34,757 nucleotides of DNA from Actinomycetota bacterium (GTDB lineage: Bacteria > Actinomycetota > Actinomycetes > S36-B12 > UBA5976): NCBI GenBank assembly GCA_009918005.1, contig RGDC01000006.1:1-34757 (forward strand), given 5' to 3'. This document shows, in pieces, positions 30,554 through 34,757 of this stretch. A program made the translations under genes and the position numbers. The notes beneath the pieces were generated by a model. It saw nothing but the letters and a program-made list of their open reading frames with translations. It ran no database searches and was not told the origin of the DNA. Each line of letters starts with the position of its first letter. The first letter of the stretch is position 1.

Positions 30554-31620
30554 CTGATTTCACCACTTGCAAACGGCTTACCAGATTTTCCTTGGGACCG
30601 GATTGCAGCAGCCGGCGAAGTTGCAAAAAAGCATCCAGATGGAATTATTGATCTGTCCATTGGGACACCGGTTGATGACACTCCAGAAGTTATTACTTCT
30701 GCGCTGGCCGCCGCCGCTAATGCACCTGGCTACCCAACTGCAGCTGGACTAATCGAACTCCGACAAGCATGGGTCTCTTGGGCTTCGCGCATCTTGTCGG
30801 CTGAATTAAACGTCGATCAAGTTGTGCCATCAATTGGATCTAAAGAAATTGTTGCTTGGCTCCCGGTTGTTTTTGGATTAAATGCCAGCAGTACAGTTGC
30901 CATTCCAGAACTTGCTTATCCAACGTATGCAGTTGGCGCATTGATGGCTCATGCAAAATACGTAACCTACAAACAAGCCTCTGATATTCCAGATAACGCT
31001 GACTTGATTTGGGTGAACTCCCCAAGCAATCCAACAGGGGAAGTTTTAACCGCAGATCAACTAAAAGAAATTGTTGCCCGCGGCCGGGAACTATCTGCAC
31101 CAGTTGTAAGCGATAGCCAATTTCAATTTTGGATCCACGAGTTTGCGGAACAGACTTCACTGGAATTTTGGCAGTCCACTCGTTGTCAAAGCGTTCAAAT
31201 CTTGCTGGCTATCGTTCTGGCGCTGTGCTAGGTGACACCAAATTGATTGCAGACATAGTCTCTCTGCGAAAGCACGCTGGAATGCTCGTCTCAACTCCGG
31301 TGCAGTTGGCGACGGTTGCAGCACTTGGCGATGACGCACACGTTGCAGCGCAAAAAGCGCGTTACGCCAAACGACGTGACGTACTTCACACCGCACTCAT
31401 TTCAGCCGGTTTCAAAATCGAACATTCTCAGGCAGGCCTATATCTGTGGGCAACAAATGGGACAGACTGCCTTGAAACGGTTAACTGGCTTGCCAGCAAG
31501 GGTATTTTGGCAGCTCCGGGAGATTTCTACGGGCCCGCAGGTCAGAATCACGTGCGTTTGGCGCTAACTGCGACTGACGAGCGGATTGCTAGCGCAGTTT
31601 CGCGGTTAACGGTTAATTAA
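30554..31620 (+). pseudogene. dapC: Succinyldiaminopimelate transaminase DapC, reading frame disrupted
   Basis: Frame of 30554 gives LISPLANGLPDFPWDRIAAAGEVAKKHPDGIIDLSIGTPVDD...RELSAPVVSD (to 31114); the homologous continuation PISILDPRVCGTDFTGILAVHSLSKRSNLAGYRSGAV... is in another frame from 31117. Confidence 0.85.
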
Positions 31621-31681
31621 CACTTGCCCGTTTTTTGCAAATAATCAAAATCCTGATTAGTGCTAATGACATGACAAATAG

Positions 31682-31687
31682 TAAGTT
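31682..31687 (+). promoter_or_regulatory. Candidate -10 (TAAGTT) for leaderless gltA
   Basis: TAAGTT-N6-ATG(31694). Confidence 0.45.
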
Positions 31688-31693
31688 TGGGTT

Positions 31694-32977
31694 ATGTCCC
31701 AAGCAAAACTGGTCCACCCAAATGGCGAATTACTTCTTGGCGAAGTTCCAGCAACGGTCGGTGCCTCCGGATATGACGTTTCTTCGTTATTGAAAGAAAC
31801 TGGCCACATAACGCTTGACCATGGCTTCATGAACACTGCTTCTTGCGAATCTGCAATTACATACATCGATGGCGACAACGGTATTTTGCGTTACCGCGGA
31901 TATCCAATCGAAGAGCTTGCAGAAAAAAGTACTTTCATTGAAACTTCTTTCCTTTTGATCTACGGACACCTGCCGAGTGCAAGTGAGCTAAGTAAATTTA
32001 CGCAAGACATCACTATGCACACCATGGTGCACGATGACCTTCGTCGATTCTTTGATGGTTTCCCACGGGATGCGCATCCAATGCCGGTATTGAGTAGTGC
32101 AGTTAGCGCGCTTTCAACTTTCTACCAAGACTCATTAGACCCATTTGATGAGCGTCAGGTTGAGATATCAACAATCCGCTTGCTTGCAAAGATCCCAACA
32201 CTTGCTGCATATGCATACAAAAAAACCATTGGTCAACCATCCCGTTACCCAGACAATTCACTTGATTATGTCTCTAACTTCATGAATATGACATTTGGTG
32301 TTCCTGCAGAACCATATCAAGTAAATCCTGCAATTGTTAAGGCGCTGGACATGCTTTTCATATTGCACGCAGATCACGAACAGAATTGTTCAACTTCAAC
32401 GGTTCGCATGGTTGGCTCGTCGCATGCAAACTTGTTTGCATCAGTTTCAGCTGGTATTAATGCGCTGTTTGGACCGCTTCATGGTGGTGCCAATCAAGCA
32501 GTCCTAGAAATGCTGGAAGAAATTCAAAGTTCTGGCGATACGGTTCAGCAGTTCATTCAGCGCGTTAAGAATCGCGAAGAGGGCGTGAAGCTCATGGGCT
32601 TTGGTCACCGGGTTTACAAGAGCTACGATCCACGTGCCGCGATTGTGCGCAAGTACGCTCACGATATTTTGACCATGCTAGGCGTGCAGGATCCGCTGTT
32701 CGACATTGCGCGCGAACTTGAGGAAGCGGCTCTAAATGATGAATTCTTCATCGAGCGCAAACTTTACCCAAATGTTGATTTCTACACTGGATTGATTTAT
32801 CGCGCCATTGGTTTCCCAACACGAATGTTTACCGTGCTCTTTGCAATTGGTCGAGTACCAGGATGGATTGCACAGTGGCAGGAAATGATTACCGACCCGG
32901 ACACCAAGATCGGCCGACCACGGCAGGTTTACATTGGTGAAGCTGAACGCGGTTACGTCGATTTAGCTAAGCGATAG
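31694..32977 (+). CDS. gltA: Citrate synthase
   Basis: LDHGFMNTASCESAITYIDGDNGILRYRGYPIEELA, LHADHEQNCSTSTVRMVGSSHAN, LMGFGHRVYKSYDPRA. Confidence 0.97.
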   Translation: MSQAKLVHPNGELLLGEVPATVGASGYDVSSLLKETGHITLDHGFMNTASCESAITYIDGDNGILRYRGYPIEELAEKSTFIETSFLLIYGHLPSASELSKFTQDITMHTMVHDDLRRFFDGFPRDAHPMPVLSSAVSALSTFYQDSLDPFDERQVEISTIRLLAKIPTLAAYAYKKTIGQPSRYPDNSLDYVSNFMNMTFGVPAEPYQVNPAIVKALDMLFILHADHEQNCSTSTVRMVGSSHANLFASVSAGINALFGPLHGGANQAVLEMLEEIQSSGDTVQQFIQRVKNREEGVKLMGFGHRVYKSYDPRAAIVRKYAHDILTMLGVQDPLFDIARELEEAALNDEFFIERKLYPNVDFYTGLIYRAIGFPTRMFTVLFAIGRVPGWIAQWQEMITDPDTKIGRPRQVYIGEAERGYVDLAKR

Positions 32978-32984
32978 TTAGTAC

Positions 32985-33905
32985 TTAGTTTTTGTGCAGG
33001 GCTTCGTTTAGCCCACCCCAAGTACCTTCTCTAGTTACGGCCTCGAGTGCGCCTGAAACTGAATTGCGGCGGAATAGCAAACCATTAGCTCCTGACAACT
33101 CCTTGGCTTTAACAACGGTGTTGTCTGGCAGCGTGATTTTTGATCCGCCGGTTATGTAGCAGCCAGCTTCAACGACGCAACTGTCACCAAGTGAAATGCC
33201 AACTCCGGCATTAGCTCCAACCAGGCAATTCTCACCGATCGTGATTACTTCCTTGCCGCCACCCGAGAGTGTTCCCATAATGCTGGCGCCACCACCGATA
33301 TCAGAGCCATTGCCGACTACAACTCCAGCTGAGATACGTCCTTCAACCATGCTGGCTCCCAAAGTTCCGGCATTGAAGTTAACAAAACCTTCATGCATGA
33401 CAGTTGTGCCAGCTGCGAGGTGAGCACCCAATCGAACTCGATCAGCATCGGCAATTCGCACCCCGCTTGGAACCACGTAGTCCAGCATTCGCGGAAACTT
33501 ATCTAGACCGAAAACGTTCAGGTAGATGCCCTTGGCTCGGGCTTTGATTGCCACTTCAGAAACGTTTTCAACGGCAACCGGACCAAGGGAAGTCCAGGCG
33601 ACATTTGTAAGCAAGCCAAATAACCCATCCAGATTGATAGTTCTCGGTGCCATCAAGCGGTGGGAAAGTAAATGTAAGCGCAAGTACGCATCCGCAGCAT
33701 CTGTAGGCGCAGCACTCAAATCTGAAGTGGTTGTAATTACCTCAACGCGAACTCCACGCAGGGCATCAGTATCTATTCCACGTTCTAGTCCGGTAACGTG
33801 CGCTGGATTATCGCCAAGCACAGGCTGTGGATACCAAACATCAAGCAGCACATCAGCCGAGTAAGTGGCTAATCCGGTTGCAGTTGCGATCTGACTCTGG
33901 CTCAT
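32985..33905 (-). CDS. dapD: 2,3,4,5-tetrahydropyridine-2,6-dicarboxylate N-succinyltransferase
   Basis: Left-handed beta-helix repeats; [69 protein letters not shown]. Confidence 0.94.
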   Translation of the reverse strand: MSQSQIATATGLATYSADVLLDVWYPQPVLGDNPAHVTGLERGIDTDALRGVRVEVITTTSDLSAAPTDAADAYLRLHLLSHRLMAPRTINLDGLFGLLTNVAWTSLGPVAVENVSEVAIKARAKGIYLNVFGLDKFPRMLDYVVPSGVRIADADRVRLGAHLAAGTTVMHEGFVNFNAGTLGASMVEGRISAGVVVGNGSDIGGGASIMGTLSGGGKEVITIGENCLVGANAGVGISLGDSCVVEAGCYITGGSKITLPDNTVVKAKELSGANGLLFRRNSVSGALEAVTREGTWGGLNEALHKN

Positions 33906-33956
33906 GTCATTCCTTGAATTTAGGGGTCATAAGTAGTGAAAAAAGCATTACAGGAC

Positions 33957-33962
33957 TACCGT
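33957..33962 (+). promoter_or_regulatory. Candidate -10 (TACCGT) for dapE
   Basis: TACCGT-N6-GTG(33969). Confidence 0.35.
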
Positions 33963-33968
33963 AGTCGT

Positions 33969-34757
33969 GTGGACATAGTTGCGTTAAACCCGCACGCCGA
34001 CATAGTTGCGCTGACTGCAGATCTAGTCAATATTCCTAGCGTTTCAGGTAATGAAGCGGCTTTGGCAGACGCCATTTTCCAAGAGTTAAGCAAATGTAAC
34101 TGGCTAGAAGTTCATCGCTTCAAGAACTCGGTGGTAGCAAAAACCAACTTAGGTAAAGCCTCGCGAGTGATTGTTGCGGGTCACATAGATACCGTTCCTG
34201 TAGCCGACAATGAAAAAGCAGTCTTTGTAACAAGCGGTCAAGGCCTGCCAAGTGATGGCACCCAAGTACCTGAAGATGTAGTTTTTGGAATTGGCTCCTG
34301 CGACATGAAGGGTGGGGTGGCCGTAGCCCTTCGAGCTGCGGTTTCAATTGAGAACCCTCAGTTTGACGTGACCTATATTTTTTACGAATGCGAAGAAGTC
34401 GACAGCGAGCGAAATGGCCTAACCCTGATTGCTGCGGAACATCCAGAATGGCTTGTCGCCGACATTGCCGTTTTGTTAGAGCCATCAAATGCAAACATTG
34501 AAGCCGGCTGCCAAGGAACCCTGCGGGCAAAAGTCTCAACGGTAGGCACTCGCGCTCATAGCGCACGATCGTGGCTAGGGAATAACGCAATCCATAATCT
34601 TGGTGACATCTTGGCCAGACTCAATTCCTACGAGCCAGCAAAAGTAATGATCGATGGACTTGAATATCGGGAAGGCTTGAACGCGGTACAAGTAACTGGT
34701 GGAATTGCTGGAAATGTTATTCCGGATTCGGCAACTGTTGAAGTTAATTACCGATAC
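33969..34757 (+). CDS. dapE: Succinyl-diaminopimelate desuccinylase, N-terminal part (truncated by window end)
   Basis: Absent from the ORF track because no stop lies in the window; translation ALTADLVNIPSVSGNEAALADAIF...VIVAGHIDTVPVADN...FGIGSCDMKGGVAVALRAA...YECEEVDSERNGL. Alternative start GTG 33936. Confidence 0.93.
   Translation, partial: MDIVALNPHADIVALTADLVNIPSVSGNEAALADAIFQELSKCNWLEVHRFKNSVVAKTNLGKASRVIVAGHIDTVPVADNEKAVFVTSGQGLPSDGTQVPEDVVFGIGSCDMKGGVAVALRAAVSIENPQFDVTYIFYECEEVDSERNGLTLIAAEHPEWLVADIAVLLEPSNANIEAGCQGTLRAKVSTVGTRAHSARSWLGNNAIHNLGDILARLNSYEPAKVMIDGLEYREGLNAVQVTGGIAGNVIPDSATVEVNYRY

Noticed and set aside
30794-31620. Treating 30794-31231 and 31129-31620 as two separate genes
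   Set aside because: Together they cover one DapC-like protein with continuous homology across a frame change, so a disrupted single gene is the simpler reading.

Overview
The window is ordinary-looking, very gene-dense chromosome from a low-to-mid-GC actinobacterium with mycothiol and mtrAB-lpqB genes, possibly a streamlined Nanopelagicales-type lineage (inference). In order it carries: the end of mtrA, mtrB, lpqB and comF; a ~260-nt intergenic structured-RNA candidate; an MFS transporter; a DUF255/thioredoxin-domain protein; uppS; PIN-PhoH; a small secreted Rpf-like protein; class I fumarase; DUF4245; xseB and xseA (convergent); ispH; a DUF6542-like membrane protein; ychF; typA; a peptide ABC transporter operon with two substrate-binding proteins; an S9 peptidase; mshB/PIG-L deacetylase; fdxA; a frame-disrupted dapC; gltA; dapD; and the start of dapE. 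No tRNA, rRNA, CRISPR, prophage or transposon was recognised. Best items to follow up: (1) a structured RNA downstream of comF closed by a 15-bp long-range helix, in the genomic position of the raiA-motif RNA but with no raiA/hpf gene beside it; (2) an apparent ~31-nt frameshifting deletion in dapC; (3) a recurring TANNNT-N6/7-start-codon arrangement implying widespread leaderless transcription; (4) a partly duplicated inverted-repeat unit spanning the ychF stop codon; (5) a set of intercistronic hairpins around the second substrate-binding-protein gene; (6) convergent xseA/xseB with overlapping stop codons. No database search or folding program was run; structures were paired by hand.
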